From contig NZ_JAVAMB010000004.1 of NCBI RefSeq assembly GCF_030730925.1, positions 62,001-126,000 on the forward strand: DNA of 64,000 nucleotides, given 5' to 3'. The notes under the pieces were generated by a model, which worked only from the letters and a program-made list of their open reading frames with translations, ran no database searches and was not told where the DNA came from. Every line of letters begins with the position of its first letter. The first letter of the stretch is position 1. The position numbers and the translations under genes were made by a program. Below, piece after piece: positions 1 to 8,264 of the stretch. This DNA comes from Flavobacterium sp. DG2-3. GTDB taxonomy: Bacteria; Bacteroidota; Bacteroidia; Flavobacteriales; Flavobacteriaceae.

Positions 1-1575
1 GTTGTATTTTGGATAATACGGACTTGCTTTTGCCCAAATAGAAAAATCGCCATACGGAGAAATCTGATTGTTTCCTCCAGAAATAAAGAAGTTATTATTA
101 AAACTTACTTTATTTTTTCTGTAGGTTAAATTGGCATTATATCCCCATGTATTATGCTCTGTACCCTTCATAGTTCCAGAAACCGTTTTGTAATTTCCGG
201 CAAGGTTAAATCGAAACTCATCAGATCCTCCACCTACTGTTAAACTGTGTCCCGAAGTGATTCCCATCTGGATAGGTTCGTTCAGCCAATACGTATTAAC
301 ACCGCGGCGCACTGCAGCCAGACGATCATTGTAAACCTGCTCGTATTTTATTGGTGTTTCATAAGAAGAATAACGAGATGGCGTGTAAGCTCCAGAAAGT
401 CTTTCGAATTCTAATTTCTGCTCGGCATTCATTAAATTATAAACACTTAAATCTGCCAATTCGTAAGATGAATTATACACATAAGAAACCTGTAATTTTC
501 CAGGAAGCGGTTTATTGGTTTCAATAACGACAACTCCATTTGCAGAACGAGAACCGTATAATGCAGTTGAAGCAGCATCCTTCAATAAAGTAATGCTCGC
601 AATTCTATTAATATCTAAATCGACCACCTGCTGTAAAGTAGTCGGAAATCCGTCCAAAATAAATAACGGCTGATTTGGATCTTCCTTAAACTGGTCATTT
701 ACCTGATTTACAGATAAACTAGTTTGTCCTCTCACCTCAATTACAGGCAGTACATTTGGGTTTGAACCTGCAATATTATTATTTAAAACGATAAATGAAG
801 GATCTAAAGTTTTTAAAGCCTGCACTACGTTTTGAGTAGAAACCTGTCTTAATTCCTCTCCTTTATAAATTGAAACTGCACCTGTAATTAATTCTTTTTT
901 ACGAACTGTAACCCCAGTATTTACGACAACACTAGACAATTCATTTCTTTCCTCAAGCAGTTTTACGTTAATTACCTTTCTTTTATTTACTTGAATAATT
1001 TGTGCCTTGTGGCCAATGTAAGTAAATAAAATCTGCCCGTCTTCGGGAGCCATAATCGTAAATTTTCCGTCAAAATCAGTTTGCGCACTGGCATTTGTCC
1101 CCTTCACTTTAATATTTACTCCAGGTATCGGTTCGCCTTTTTCGTTGGTCACCGTACCTTTAATTTCAATATCTTTTGCTTCAATGATATAAACCTTCTC
1201 TAGTTTTCGGTTTTCTTTGATAACAATGGTATTACCGTTTGCGAAACTAAAGCCAAAATCATTACCCGTAAAAGTGGCAGCCAGTAAATCATTTACTTTA
1301 ATTTTTCCTTTTTTTAAATGTACTTTAGGCAATTTTTTAAATGAATCTTCCTGATAAATAAAAGTATAGTTGGTCTGTTTCTTTATGATGTCAAAAACTT
1401 CGTCAACAGATACTGTTTTATCAGCTGTAATTACAACTTTCGTGTTTTGTGAAAATAGATTTACGGGAGAAAAACCAAAAATTGTAGTACAAAACAAGAA
1501 GATAAAAGTTCTCATAATGTTAATAATTAGCCGCATTCTAAAATAGAAATAGGCACTGGTTAATTTAAATTTCAT
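1..1575 (-). CDS. SusC/RagA-type TonB-dependent outer membrane receptor, N-terminal part (cut by window edge)
   Basis: The reading frame is open from the ATG complement at 1575 to the window edge, giving 525 residues. A signal peptide (about 1-43) is followed by an STN (secretin/TonB short N-terminal) domain at about 45-120. Next come a carboxypeptidase-regulatory-like beta-sandwich at about 138-205 and a TonB plug with the linker VVVNTGV near 216-222 and an ILDG/LLKDAASTALYGSRSANG-type segment. The STN domain means the receptor can signal to the FecR and sigma factor encoded just upstream on the same strand. The family imports glycans, siderophores or other bulky ligands across the outer membrane. 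The substrate cannot be read from this part, and the beta-barrel and any SusD partner lie outside the window. An internal ATG at 1515 is a possible alternative start, but the longer N-terminus matches the usual family pattern. Confidence 0.9.
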   Translation of the reverse strand, partial: MKFKLTSAYFYFRMRLIINIMRTFIFLFCTTIFGFSPVNLFSQNTKVVITADKTVSVDEVFDIIKKQTNYTFIYQEDSFKKLPKVHLKKGKIKVNDLLAATFTGNDFGFSFANGNTIVIKENRKLEKVYIIEAKDIEIKGTVTNEKGEPIPGVNIKVKGTNASAQTDFDGKFTIMAPEDGQILFTYIGHKAQIIQVNKRKVINVKLLEERNELSSVVVNTGVTVRKKELITGAVSIYKGEELRQVSTQNVVQALKTLDPSFIVLNNNIAGSNPNVLPVIEVRGQTSLSVNQVNDQFKEDPNQPLFILDGFPTTLQQVVDLDINRIASITLLKDAASTALYGSRSANGVVVIETNKPLPGKLQVSYVYNSSYELADLSVYNLMNAEQKLEFERLSGAYTPSRYSSYETPIKYEQVYNDRLAAVRRGVNTYWLNEPIQMGITSGHSLTVGGGSDEFRFNLAGNYKTVSGTMKGTEHNTWGYNANLTYRKNKVSFNNNFFISGGNNQISPYGDFSIWAKASPYYPKYN

Positions 1576-1687
1576 AAATTTACATGTTAATTGGTTGGTT
1601 GGTTGTTAAAACTGATTAATGGATTAATACACAGAAAGGGATAAAGCGCAGTACGGTGAGAGGTCTAAACTTTAATCCCTTTTCTTT

Positions 1688-2836
1688 TTATTTGATTATA
1701 ATCTTATTGTCTTTTTTCTCATAGGCATTAATAAAATTAATATTCTTGATCGTGGTTAATATATCTTCTAGTTTCTGATTCTTATTTAAAACCCCGTTAA
1801 ACTTAACATTGCCAAGCGCAGGATCTGCAAACACAATATCTACATCGTACCATCTTGACAATACTTTTGCAATATCTTTTAGAGGCATTCCTTTAAAAAC
1901 AAACAATCCTTTTCTCCAAGAAATTTCATTATAAACATCTACTTCAGAAACGGTTATATTTCCGTTATACTCCGTTATTTTAGACTGTTCGTTTGGTGTT
2001 AAAATCTGTTTTTTTGCCGCATTGCTAACGGCAACAACTCCTTTTACGAGCGTGGTATAAATGGCAGGTTCGTCTCGGTAAGCTTTAATATTAAACTCCG
2101 TTCCGATAACTTCAACATTTTGTTCTTGGGTTTTAACTTTAAATCTTGAACCTTTATGTTTGGTGCTTGGCGATACTTCAAAATAAGCTTCTCCATAAAC
2201 CAGTTCCACTTGTCTGGTTTCGCCATCTGTAAAAGCAACCGGATATTTTAATTGCGATTCCGAATTCAGCCAGACTTTGGTGCTGTCTGCCAATTGTACA
2301 AAAAACTGTCCGCCTCGTGGAATCGTTAAAAGGTTATTGGCAATAGCTGCCGTTTTCTTATTCGAATTGTAAATCAGTTTTTCTCCGTTGCTAGAAGCGT
2401 TTCCTTTGCTATATGATTTCCCTTTTTCCAATTCAATTACAGAACCGTCTTCAAGAGTCAGCGTGGCTTTGTCGCTTCCAATCAAAATTTCTTTGTGTGC
2501 CACTTGCGGCGTTTCAATCTTAAGCGGATTGGTTTTATTAATTATTAAAGAAATTGAAATCAGTAATAATAATGAAGCTGCCATTGCTCCTAGCTTAAAA
2601 GCAGTTTTGGTATAAAAGGGTTGTATTGATATTATTTTTGTTTCTTGAGACTGAATGGCATTTTGAAGACGGGTTCTCATTTTAAATTCTAATTCTTCTT
2701 TAGAACCTAAGTTTTCGTCCCAATCTTTGTCGGTCTGGAAACTTTCGTAATAATTCAATAATTTATTATTCTCCTCGAGATTCGTATCACCGGAAAGATA
2801 TCTATTTAGTAACAGTAAGAAATCCTCTTTTTTCAT
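1688..2836 (-). CDS. FecR family anti-sigma factor
   Basis: 382 aa. The cytoplasmic N-terminus (1-75) should bind the sigma factor. One membrane segment lies at about 76-98, followed by a periplasmic FecR domain at about 170-275 (IPRGGQFFVQLADSTKVWLN, then a GEAYFEV motif) and a C-terminal DUF4974-like STN-facing domain at about 305-382 (GMPLKDIAKVLSRWYDVDI). The length is normal for Bacteroidota FecR. It sits between the sigma factor (2993-3622) and the STN-bearing SusC gene, all on the minus strand. That is the standard transenvelope relay: the receptor senses ligand, FecR transmits, and sigma transcribes the receptor operon. The 156-nt gap to the sigma gene suggests it may also have its own promoter. 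Confidence 0.93.
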   Translation of the reverse strand: MKKEDFLLLLNRYLSGDTNLEENNKLLNYYESFQTDKDWDENLGSKEELEFKMRTRLQNAIQSQETKIISIQPFYTKTAFKLGAMAASLLLLISISLIINKTNPLKIETPQVAHKEILIGSDKATLTLEDGSVIELEKGKSYSKGNASSNGEKLIYNSNKKTAAIANNLLTIPRGGQFFVQLADSTKVWLNSESQLKYPVAFTDGETRQVELVYGEAYFEVSPSTKHKGSRFKVKTQEQNVEVIGTEFNIKAYRDEPAIYTTLVKGVVAVSNAAKKQILTPNEQSKITEYNGNITVSEVDVYNEISWRKGLFVFKGMPLKDIAKVLSRWYDVDIVFADPALGNVKFNGVLNKNQKLEDILTTIKNINFINAYEKKDNKIIIK

Positions 2837-2992
2837 TTTTTATTGTATTATTTCGGGAGTATATAAGGTAAGTAACCAAAAAGGAATGTTCCCCCTAGTC
2901 CAAATGGTATTTTTTTTGATTTTTTTTGAAAAGCAATTAAAAAAGAAGAAAAACCACACCTCATCAGCCCAAACACTTCATTTTATTTTTTG

Positions 2993-3622
2993 CTAAAAGA
3001 TATTTTTTGAGAGCCATAAAATCATCGCCATGCTCATACTTTCGCCCATAGAAGATCGGATAGTATGAAGCGCTTTTGTAATATGATTTTCAACGGTTTT
3101 GGTAGAAATATTAAGTCGTTCGGCAATTTCTTTATGACTCAGCTGTTCTTCACGGCTTAATTTATAAACGGCCTGACATTTTTCTGAAAGCGATTCAATA
3201 ATTAAATTCAGCTGTTGCACCAATTCGTCGTGCATAAGCTGCGTTTCTGGAGTTGTAGACAAAAAGCGTTTTTCTAAATCGTCAAAAAGCTCGACATGTA
3301 CTTTGTCTTTGTTTTTTCTTAAATGATTAAAAACCTGATATCTTGCACAAGCGTACATATATCCTTTCAGCGAAATATGAATTTCGATTTTTTCGCGATT
3401 GTGCCAAATGTTCATGAAAATATCCTGAATAATATCTTCGCACAATTCTTTGTCTTTAATCACATTGTAAGCCGACATAAAAAGTGCCTGCCAAAATTTA
3501 TTATACAATTCTGTCAATGCCGATTCATCGCCGTCACGAAGACGATCGATTAAAACTTGATCCTGATTTAAGATGGAATTTGGCAATGATGGCTTTTTAA
3601 AGAATTGAATAATTCGCAACAA
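2993..3622 (-). CDS. ECF RNA polymerase sigma factor, Bacteroidota FecI-like
   Basis: About 209 aa. Sigma region 2 spans about 25-100 (ALTELYNKFWQALFMSAYNV, then CEDIIQDIFMNIWHNRE). Region 4 spans about 140-195, with a helix-turn-helix at HKEIAERLNISTKTVENHI. This organisation and the following FecR and SusC genes define an extracytoplasmic-function sigma factor of a FecI-FecR-receptor relay. The start is uncertain. There is no ATG before residue 49, which lies inside region 2. An in-frame stop lies 21 nt upstream of the chosen TTG, so only TTG codons (3625 or 3622) or an ATT can begin it. It probably activates the downstream SusC-containing operon. Confidence 0.9.
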   Translation of the reverse strand: MLRIIQFFKKPSLPNSILNQDQVLIDRLRDGDESALTELYNKFWQALFMSAYNVIKDKELCEDIIQDIFMNIWHNREKIEIHISLKGYMYACARYQVFNHLRKNKDKVHVELFDDLEKRFLSTTPETQLMHDELVQQLNLIIESLSEKCQAVYKLSREEQLSHKEIAERLNISTKTVENHITKALHTIRSSMGESMSMAMILWLSKNIF

Positions 3623-4071
3623 ACTTAATAAATTCCGTTAATAATCCTAATTTGTTCTAATCATCAGAGCTTTATAATTAGCATTAATCTTAATTTTAAA
3701 TAGCAAAAAGATTTAAAGAAAATCTAATTTTAATCCAACAATCAGCTCTATTTTTTAACATAAGCAAGAATCACAATTAAAATAAAATGAATTTTTCAAA
3801 ATACAAAACGCAAAATCTTGTTAAGTTAAAATTGTATTTTTATTAAATTTCAAAAAAATGACGTAGCCAATTTCTTTAAATCTAAAAGGGAATTTTCAAC
3901 ACTTATTTTTTTAACTCAAAAATTCTTAAATAAAAAAATCTGCCATAGAAATTTCTACAACAGATTTTATACGCTAGAAATAACAATACCAATTTGATAG
4001 TGCCCTTTTTATAATTATTTGTATTTTTGGACTAGCAGATTATATTTATTCCTAAAATAAAAACAGTCCAG
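3623..4071. other. Intergenic region between divergent sigma and MocR genes
   Basis: About 450 A+T-rich bases with no convincing reading frame on either strand. It should hold the promoters of the minus-strand sigma operon and the plus-strand MocR gene. Apart from the dyad immediately before the MocR start (separate entry), no repeat or terminator was seen. Confidence 0.6.
4028..4071. promoter_or_regulatory. Candidate MocR autoregulatory dyad
   Basis: TGGACT at 4028-4033 and its exact complement AGTCCA at 4065-4070 flank 31 A+T-rich bases and end at the ATG of the MocR-type gene (4072). The right arm extends to GTCCAG, a hexamer that recurs in the perfect palindrome at 6312-6326 upstream of the PLP-homeostasis gene. 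MocR-type regulators commonly bind CTGGAC-like half-sites and autoregulate. That this dyad is bound is inference. Confidence 0.4.
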
Positions 4072-5481
4072 ATGCTTCGACCTTGGCCTTTAGAAATTCA
4101 GCTAGATAAAAAATCAGACAAAGCCATTTACCTGCAAATTGCCGACGCGGTTATTGACGCGATAAAAACAGGAAAATTGGTCAGCGGAAATGCTTTGCCA
4201 GGAAGCAGACAGCTTGCCGATTTACTCAAGGTAAACCGAAATACTGTTGTAGAAGCTTTGGATGTTTTAAACGCCGAGGGCTGGCTCGTAACCATCGACC
4301 GAAAAGGCACTTTTGTAACGCAGTCACTCCCGCAGATTGATCATTTTTCGGAAAATAAAAAAGATGAAAAAATGGTAACCGAAGAATCTAAAAGTTTCTT
4401 GGTTTTTGATGACGGACTTCCCGACAGCCGCCTCGCTCCAATGAATGATCTGGCAAGAGCGTACCGCGAATTGTTTAGCCGAAAATCGCGCTGGCAGATT
4501 ATGGGTTACAGCAGCGAATTGGGAAATCTGGAGTTTAGAAAATCGATTACTCAAATGCTGAATTTTAAACGTGGCATGAGTATTTCTCACGATCAAATCT
4601 GCATTACACGCGGAAGCCAAATGGCTATGTATCTCGCCTCACATTGCATCTTGAAAGCAGGCGATTTTGTCTTAGTCGAAAATCCAGGCTACAAACCTGC
4701 GTGGGAAGCTTTTGAAAATGCCGGCGCTACTCTACTCCCTGTAAATGTAGAACATGACGGACTGGATATTGATCAAGTCGAAAAATACTTGCAGCATAAA
4801 AACATTAAAGCCATTTATGTTACACCGCATCATCAATTTCCGACGACGGTTACGCTATCTTTAAAAAAGAGATTAAAATTGATCGAACTTTCTAACCAAT
4901 ATCATTTTACGATTATTGAAGACGATTATGATAATGAGTTTCATTTCGGACAACGCCCAATACTTCCGATTTCGAGTTATTCGGCTTTAAAAAACTATAT
5001 TTATATTGGCACTTTCAGTAAAATCGTTGCTCCTGCTCTTCGTATCGGTTATTTAGCCAGTTCACATGAAATTATTCAGAAAATCGGGAATCATCGAAAA
5101 ATCATCGATGTTCAGGGCGATAATATTATGGAAGAAGCGATTTTAAACCTCATCAATGAAGGCAAAATAAAGCGTCATCTTAAAAAAGCTAGTTTGGTTT
5201 ACAAAAGCAAAAGAGATTATTTCGAAAGTATTTTAAACCAGTATCTTCAAGACAAAATCACGTTCTCAAAACCAGAAGGCGGATTGGCTTTTTGGATTGT
5301 CCCAAAAGAAGAAATCAATGTTCTTGATGTTTTCGAAAAACTAAAATCGCAAGGTATTCAAATCATGAATCCGAATAGATTTAGTTTTGATGAAACGATC
5401 AAAGGTTTCCGTTTAGGGTATGCTTCTCTTTCAGAAAAACAAATGGAAGAAGGAATTATAGCACTTTCTAAATTACTTTAA
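4072..5481 (+). CDS. MocR/PdxR-type transcriptional regulator (GntR winged helix fused to aminotransferase fold)
   Basis: 469 aa. The N-terminal GntR-type winged helix covers about 14-84, with recognition region SRQLADLLKVNRNTVVEAL at 45-63. A linker of about 30 residues leads to a fold-type I aminotransferase-like domain at about 110-465. That domain has a PLP-binding lysine at K317 (TFSK), the D285 region (EDDYDNEF) and the conserved RIGYL after the lysine. In this family the aminotransferase domain is a PLP or amino-acid sensor rather than an enzyme. The nearby yggS-type gene (6357) also concerns PLP, so control of vitamin B6 metabolism is a reasonable guess, but GABA, taurine or other amine regulons are also known for MocR proteins. 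Confidence 0.9.
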   Translation: MLRPWPLEIQLDKKSDKAIYLQIADAVIDAIKTGKLVSGNALPGSRQLADLLKVNRNTVVEALDVLNAEGWLVTIDRKGTFVTQSLPQIDHFSENKKDEKMVTEESKSFLVFDDGLPDSRLAPMNDLARAYRELFSRKSRWQIMGYSSELGNLEFRKSITQMLNFKRGMSISHDQICITRGSQMAMYLASHCILKAGDFVLVENPGYKPAWEAFENAGATLLPVNVEHDGLDIDQVEKYLQHKNIKAIYVTPHHQFPTTVTLSLKKRLKLIELSNQYHFTIIEDDYDNEFHFGQRPILPISSYSALKNYIYIGTFSKIVAPALRIGYLASSHEIIQKIGNHRKIIDVQGDNIMEEAILNLINEGKIKRHLKKASLVYKSKRDYFESILNQYLQDKITFSKPEGGLAFWIVPKEEINVLDVFEKLKSQGIQIMNPNRFSFDETIKGFRLGYASLSEKQMEEGIIALSKLL

Positions 5482-5486
5482 TAAAA

Positions 5487-5724
5487 GCTCTTCGACCCAA
5501 CTCTAAGTGACATTGTAATTGTCTGGCTGAGCGGAGTCGAAGCCTTTTTCAAAAACCAACCTAATAAAATATTTTCTAACACATAGAGACATAGTTTTTA
5601 TTTTGAATGTGTGCAAGAAAAAAGAAAATGATACATCATTAACACATAGCTTAAGAAAGCTTATTTGCACTAATGTTAGTGAAACGCTTTTTATGATCCA
5701 CAAAATCCTATGTTTCTATGTGTT
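5487..5724. repeat. Intergenic repeats: GCGGAGTCGAAG-type word and a 17-bp inverted repeat
   Basis: The gap between MocR and the DUF2024 gene contains a GGCTGAGCGGAGTCGAAGCC stretch (about 5524-5543), a word that recurs in many Bacteroidota genomes. It also holds an inverted repeat with arms 5578-5594 (AACACATAGAGACATAG) and 5708-5724, matching at 16 of 17 positions. A 66-codon minus-strand frame through it is low-complexity and was not accepted as a gene. The right arm lies just beyond the stop of the minus-strand DUF2024 gene. Confidence 0.55.
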
Positions 5725-5730
5725 AAAAAT

Positions 5731-5991
5731 TTAATTACAGTTTTCCATTTCAATAATAGAAAAACCATTTGCCCGAATCTGATTTTCAACTTCAGCCGGT
5801 GCTTTATCGATGTGGCAGAAACGGCATTCTTTTGAAGACAAATCCTGTCCTTCTTGCGCCACACTTTTCAAGTATTTTTTACCGTAATCATATACTTGTT
5901 CTGCATTCACATTTTCGTCAACCAAAATATCAAAATGCATAATTTTTCCGTCTTTACGGGTTACATAAGTATCCCAAACTGCTACTTTCAT
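5731..5991 (-). CDS. DUF2024 family protein
   Basis: 86 aa, full family length. It begins MKVAVWDTYVTRKDGKIMHF, which is characteristic of DUF2024, and contains a CRFCHIDKAP segment whose CxxCH arrangement could hold a metal or redox centre. There is no signal peptide or membrane segment, so it is probably cytoplasmic. The biochemical function of the family is unknown to me. It is transcribed divergently from the YggS-type gene at 6357 across about 365 bases that include a repeat and a 15-bp palindrome, so the two may share an operator. Confidence 0.8.
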   Translation of the reverse strand: MKVAVWDTYVTRKDGKIMHFDILVDENVNAEQVYDYGKKYLKSVAQEGQDLSSKECRFCHIDKAPAEVENQIRANGFSIIEMENCN

Positions 5992-6006
5992 TTTTTTTTC
6001 TTTTTT

Positions 6007-6145
6007 AAGGTTCTAAGCTGCTAAGGCGCTAAGTCGCTAAGGATATCTCTCGCAAATTTTGCAGATTCGGCAGATTTTTTTATTTGTAAATCTGCGCAAA
6101 TCTTTACACGTTTAGTAATCTGCTTTATCTGCTAAATCTGCGAGA
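6007..6145. repeat. Periodic word repeat plus inverted repeat upstream of DUF2024 gene
   Basis: At 6007-6042 a GCTAAG-type word recurs four times with a period of about 8-9 bases. At 6048-6145 an imperfect inverted repeat has arms rich in GCAGAT and ATCTGC: the left arm begins TCTCGCAAATTT and the right arm ends AAATCTGCGAGA. The type resembles the other hairpin-forming intergenic elements of the window. Confidence 0.5.
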
Positions 6146-6311
6146 AAACATTTTTACTCATTTTTTACAGCAAAATGTTTTCGAAGATTTATGCAAAACA
6201 TACAATGATCAATATCACAGAAACTTAGCATCTTAGAAGTCTCATTTTACTCTGCAAATTTATGCTGGTTTTAAATGTGCGGAATCATCCAGTTTTTTCA
6301 TTTTTTGAGCG

Positions 6312-6326
6312 GTACTGGTCCAGTAC
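6312..6326. promoter_or_regulatory. Perfect 15-bp palindrome, candidate MocR operator
   Basis: GTACTGG-T-CCAGTAC is an exact dyad 30 bases upstream of the YggS-type start. It contains the GTCCAG hexamer also found just before the MocR gene. Its position between divergent genes and next to a PLP-homeostasis gene makes it a plausible binding site for the MocR-type protein encoded at 4072. Binding is inferred only. Confidence 0.45.
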
Positions 6327-6356
6327 TATTTTATAGTTTAGATTTAATTTTGTGAT

Positions 6357-7088
6357 ATGGAAAACGATATTATTTTTAATTTGAATCAGGTTCATCAGCG
6401 TATTGAAGAGGCCTGTAAAATTTCAGGAAGAAATCCTGCTGATGTTCAGCTTTTATTGGCGACCAAAACAGTTCCGGCAGAAAAAATACAAATTGCAATT
6501 GAAGCGGGTGAAACTTTAATGGGCGAAAACAAAATGCAGGAATTGCGGGATAAAAATGATGTTTTGAAAAATCTTCCTGTGGAACGCCATTTTATTGGAC
6601 ATCTTCAAACCAATAAAGTAAAAGATGTTTTGAAATATGTGACATGCATTCAGTCTCTAGACAGAATAAATCTGGCAGATGAATTGCATAAACAGCTTCA
6701 AAACCAAAAAAGAAAATTGGATGTTTTTGTGCAAGTCAATACCTCGTATGAAGAAAGCAAATTTGGACTAGCACCAGAAGAAGTTCTTTCATTCATTAAA
6801 AAAATAAAAACATACGACACTTTAAATATTAAAGGTTTAATGACGATCGGGCTTTTGGATGTTGAAAAAGAAAAAATGATTCCCTCTCTACGACTTTTAA
6901 GAACGATTCGAGATGAAATTTATGCAGAAGAAATCGAGGGTTTATCCGATTTAAAATTGTCTATGGGAATGTCTCAGGATTTGGAGCTTGCCATTGCTGA
7001 AGGTTCTAATATGGTTAGAGTTGGCACATCTATATTTGGGAATCGATTTTTAGGGAAGGAAATTTGGAATGAGAATATTGTGGAATGA
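6357..7088 (+). CDS. YggS family pyridoxal phosphate homeostasis protein (PLPBP)
   Basis: 243 aa, the usual length for the family. It is an alanine-racemase-fold TIM barrel that binds PLP through K37 (LLLATKTV). Family signatures follow: GENKMQE, HFIGHLQTNK, SLDR, VNTSYEESKFG, GLMTIG, LSMGMSQDLELAI and RVGTSIFGNR. The protein buffers PLP and keeps amino- and keto-acid pools balanced; it is cytoplasmic and has no known catalytic turnover. It may be controlled by the palindrome at 6312 and the MocR-type regulator 2 kb away. It is followed by a repeat region rather than another gene on the same strand within 350 bases. Confidence 0.93.
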   Translation: MENDIIFNLNQVHQRIEEACKISGRNPADVQLLLATKTVPAEKIQIAIEAGETLMGENKMQELRDKNDVLKNLPVERHFIGHLQTNKVKDVLKYVTCIQSLDRINLADELHKQLQNQKRKLDVFVQVNTSYEESKFGLAPEEVLSFIKKIKTYDTLNIKGLMTIGLLDVEKEKMIPSLRLLRTIRDEIYAEEIEGLSDLKLSMGMSQDLELAIAEGSNMVRVGTSIFGNRFLGKEIWNENIVE

Positions 7089-7129
7089 AATTGAGTTATC
7101 ATTCTGGGACGATTTTTTTTATAAATATT

Positions 7130-7385
7130 CAACCCCGCTGGGGTTGTAGACGACGGTGATTTTAATTTTCTATAAATATGTAATCCCTCTGGGATTTATT
7201 AATTAGGAAATTAATTCGGATTTAAACAACAACTCTAAATTTTCAAAAAAATTAAAACAACTAAAGAATATCCCGAAGGGATTATCTATTTATAGAAAAA
7301 AATCCCATACTAGAATAATAACTCCAGCGGAGTTAAATATTTATAGAAAATCAAAATCCCCCTATCTACAACCCCAGCGGGGTTG
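7130..7385. repeat. Nested array of five short palindromes forming a large inverted structure
   Basis: Five perfect palindromes lie in 256 bases without a gene: 7130-7146 (CAACCCC/GGGGTTG), 7182-7196 (AATCCC/GGGATT), 7270-7282 (ATCCC/GGGAT), 7319-7335 (TAACTCC/GGAGTTA) and 7369-7385 (CAACCCC/GGGGTTG). Each is flanked by TCTATAAATA or its complement. The two outer units with their TATAAATA flanks are arranged head to head, so the whole region is itself an imperfect inverted repeat. The units resemble REP-like interspersed palindromes of Bacteroidota, and a related unit (ATATTCC/GGAATAT) lies at 8162-8178 beyond the AAA gene. Confidence 0.7.
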
Positions 7386-7445
7386 CACCTATTGACATCA
7401 ATAATTAAAAAAATAAAAAATTACTTTTGCAAAAAATAAAAGCAG

Positions 7446-8150
7446 ATGAACCTGAATGATCTTACTGTAATCGATAATGAAAAAATTGCACTGGACGATT
7501 TGTTTTTTAGTGACGAAAACAAAGCCGCTTTATTTCAAATCATTAAAGAACATCAATATATTGACGAATTAAAAAAATACAATCTGAAGGTTGACAACAA
7601 GATTTTACTGCACGGAAGTTCTGGCTGCGGTAAAACGACAACTGCAAAAGCGATTGCCAATACTTTAAACAAAAAAATTATCATTGTAAACCTCAGCACG
7701 GTTGTCGATTCTCGAATTGGCGAAACTTCGAAAAATTTAAAAGCGATTTTTGATAAAGCCATACTTGAAAGAGCCGTTTTATTTTTGGATGAATTTGACC
7801 AGATCGGAAAAAGCCGCGACAGCGACGACAAAGATGTGGGCGAAATGAGACGTTTGGTGAACACGATCATTCAGCTTTTTGATTATTTCCCTTCTGACAG
7901 CTTATTGATCTGCGCAACGAATCATTACGAAATAATAGACCCTGCTTTATTGCGAAGATTTCAGCTTCGTTTAAAATATGAAATGCCTTCAAAAGAACAG
8001 CTGGATATTTATTATGATAAAATTTTAAGCACCTTTCCAGAGCATTTTCAAAACATAGAAAGGAAATATTCGATTTCGTATGCCGAAGCCTTGGACTATA
8101 TAAATACTACAATGAAAAGGCAGATTATTGCAACTTTAGAACCTAAGTAG
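7446..8150 (+). CDS. Small AAA-type ATPase
   Basis: 234 aa, essentially one AAA module. Walker A is GSSGCGKT at 57-64, Walker B is VLFLDE at 111-116, sensor-1 is N159 (ATNH) and the arginine pair R170/R171 (ALLRRF) is the likely finger. The central part resembles the FtsH/proteasome-ATPase class, but there is no membrane segment, protease domain or N-terminal substrate domain. It is probably a free-standing remodelling ATPase; its partner is not evident. It stands alone, bracketed by palindromic repeats upstream and a strong terminator downstream (8194-8224). Related proteins in other bacteria are often annotated only as ATP-binding protein. Confidence 0.85.
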   Translation: MNLNDLTVIDNEKIALDDLFFSDENKAALFQIIKEHQYIDELKKYNLKVDNKILLHGSSGCGKTTTAKAIANTLNKKIIIVNLSTVVDSRIGETSKNLKAIFDKAILERAVLFLDEFDQIGKSRDSDDKDVGEMRRLVNTIIQLFDYFPSDSLLICATNHYEIIDPALLRRFQLRLKYEMPSKEQLDIYYDKILSTFPEHFQNIERKYSISYAEALDYINTTMKRQIIATLEPK

Positions 8151-8161
8151 CCTCCTTAAAA

Positions 8162-8178
8162 ATATTCCGTAGGAATAT
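8162..8178. repeat. Short palindrome of the interspersed TTCC/GGAA type
   Basis: ATATTCC-GTA-GGAATAT is a perfect 7-bp dyad directly after the AAA gene. It has the same size and layout as the five palindromes at 7130-7385. Confidence 0.5.
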
Positions 8179-8193
8179 ATCATTGGTAAAACA

Positions 8194-8224
8194 GAAAACC
8201 CGCTGCATAATACAGCGGGTTTTC
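8194..8224. terminator. Bidirectional intrinsic terminator
   Basis: GAAAACCCGCTG (8194-8205) pairs perfectly with CAGCGGGTTTTC (8213-8224) around a 7-base loop, with A and T runs on both sides. It separates the convergent AAA ATPase and glycosyltransferase genes and would stop both transcripts. Confidence 0.85.
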
Positions 8225-8264
8225 ATTTGGCGGAGTTTTTATATAGAATGAATAGTGTACTAAA

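Noticed and set aside
5503-5703. 66-codon minus-strand frame between MocR and DUF2024 genes
   Set aside because: It runs through repeat words, has low complexity and no recognisable start context or domain.
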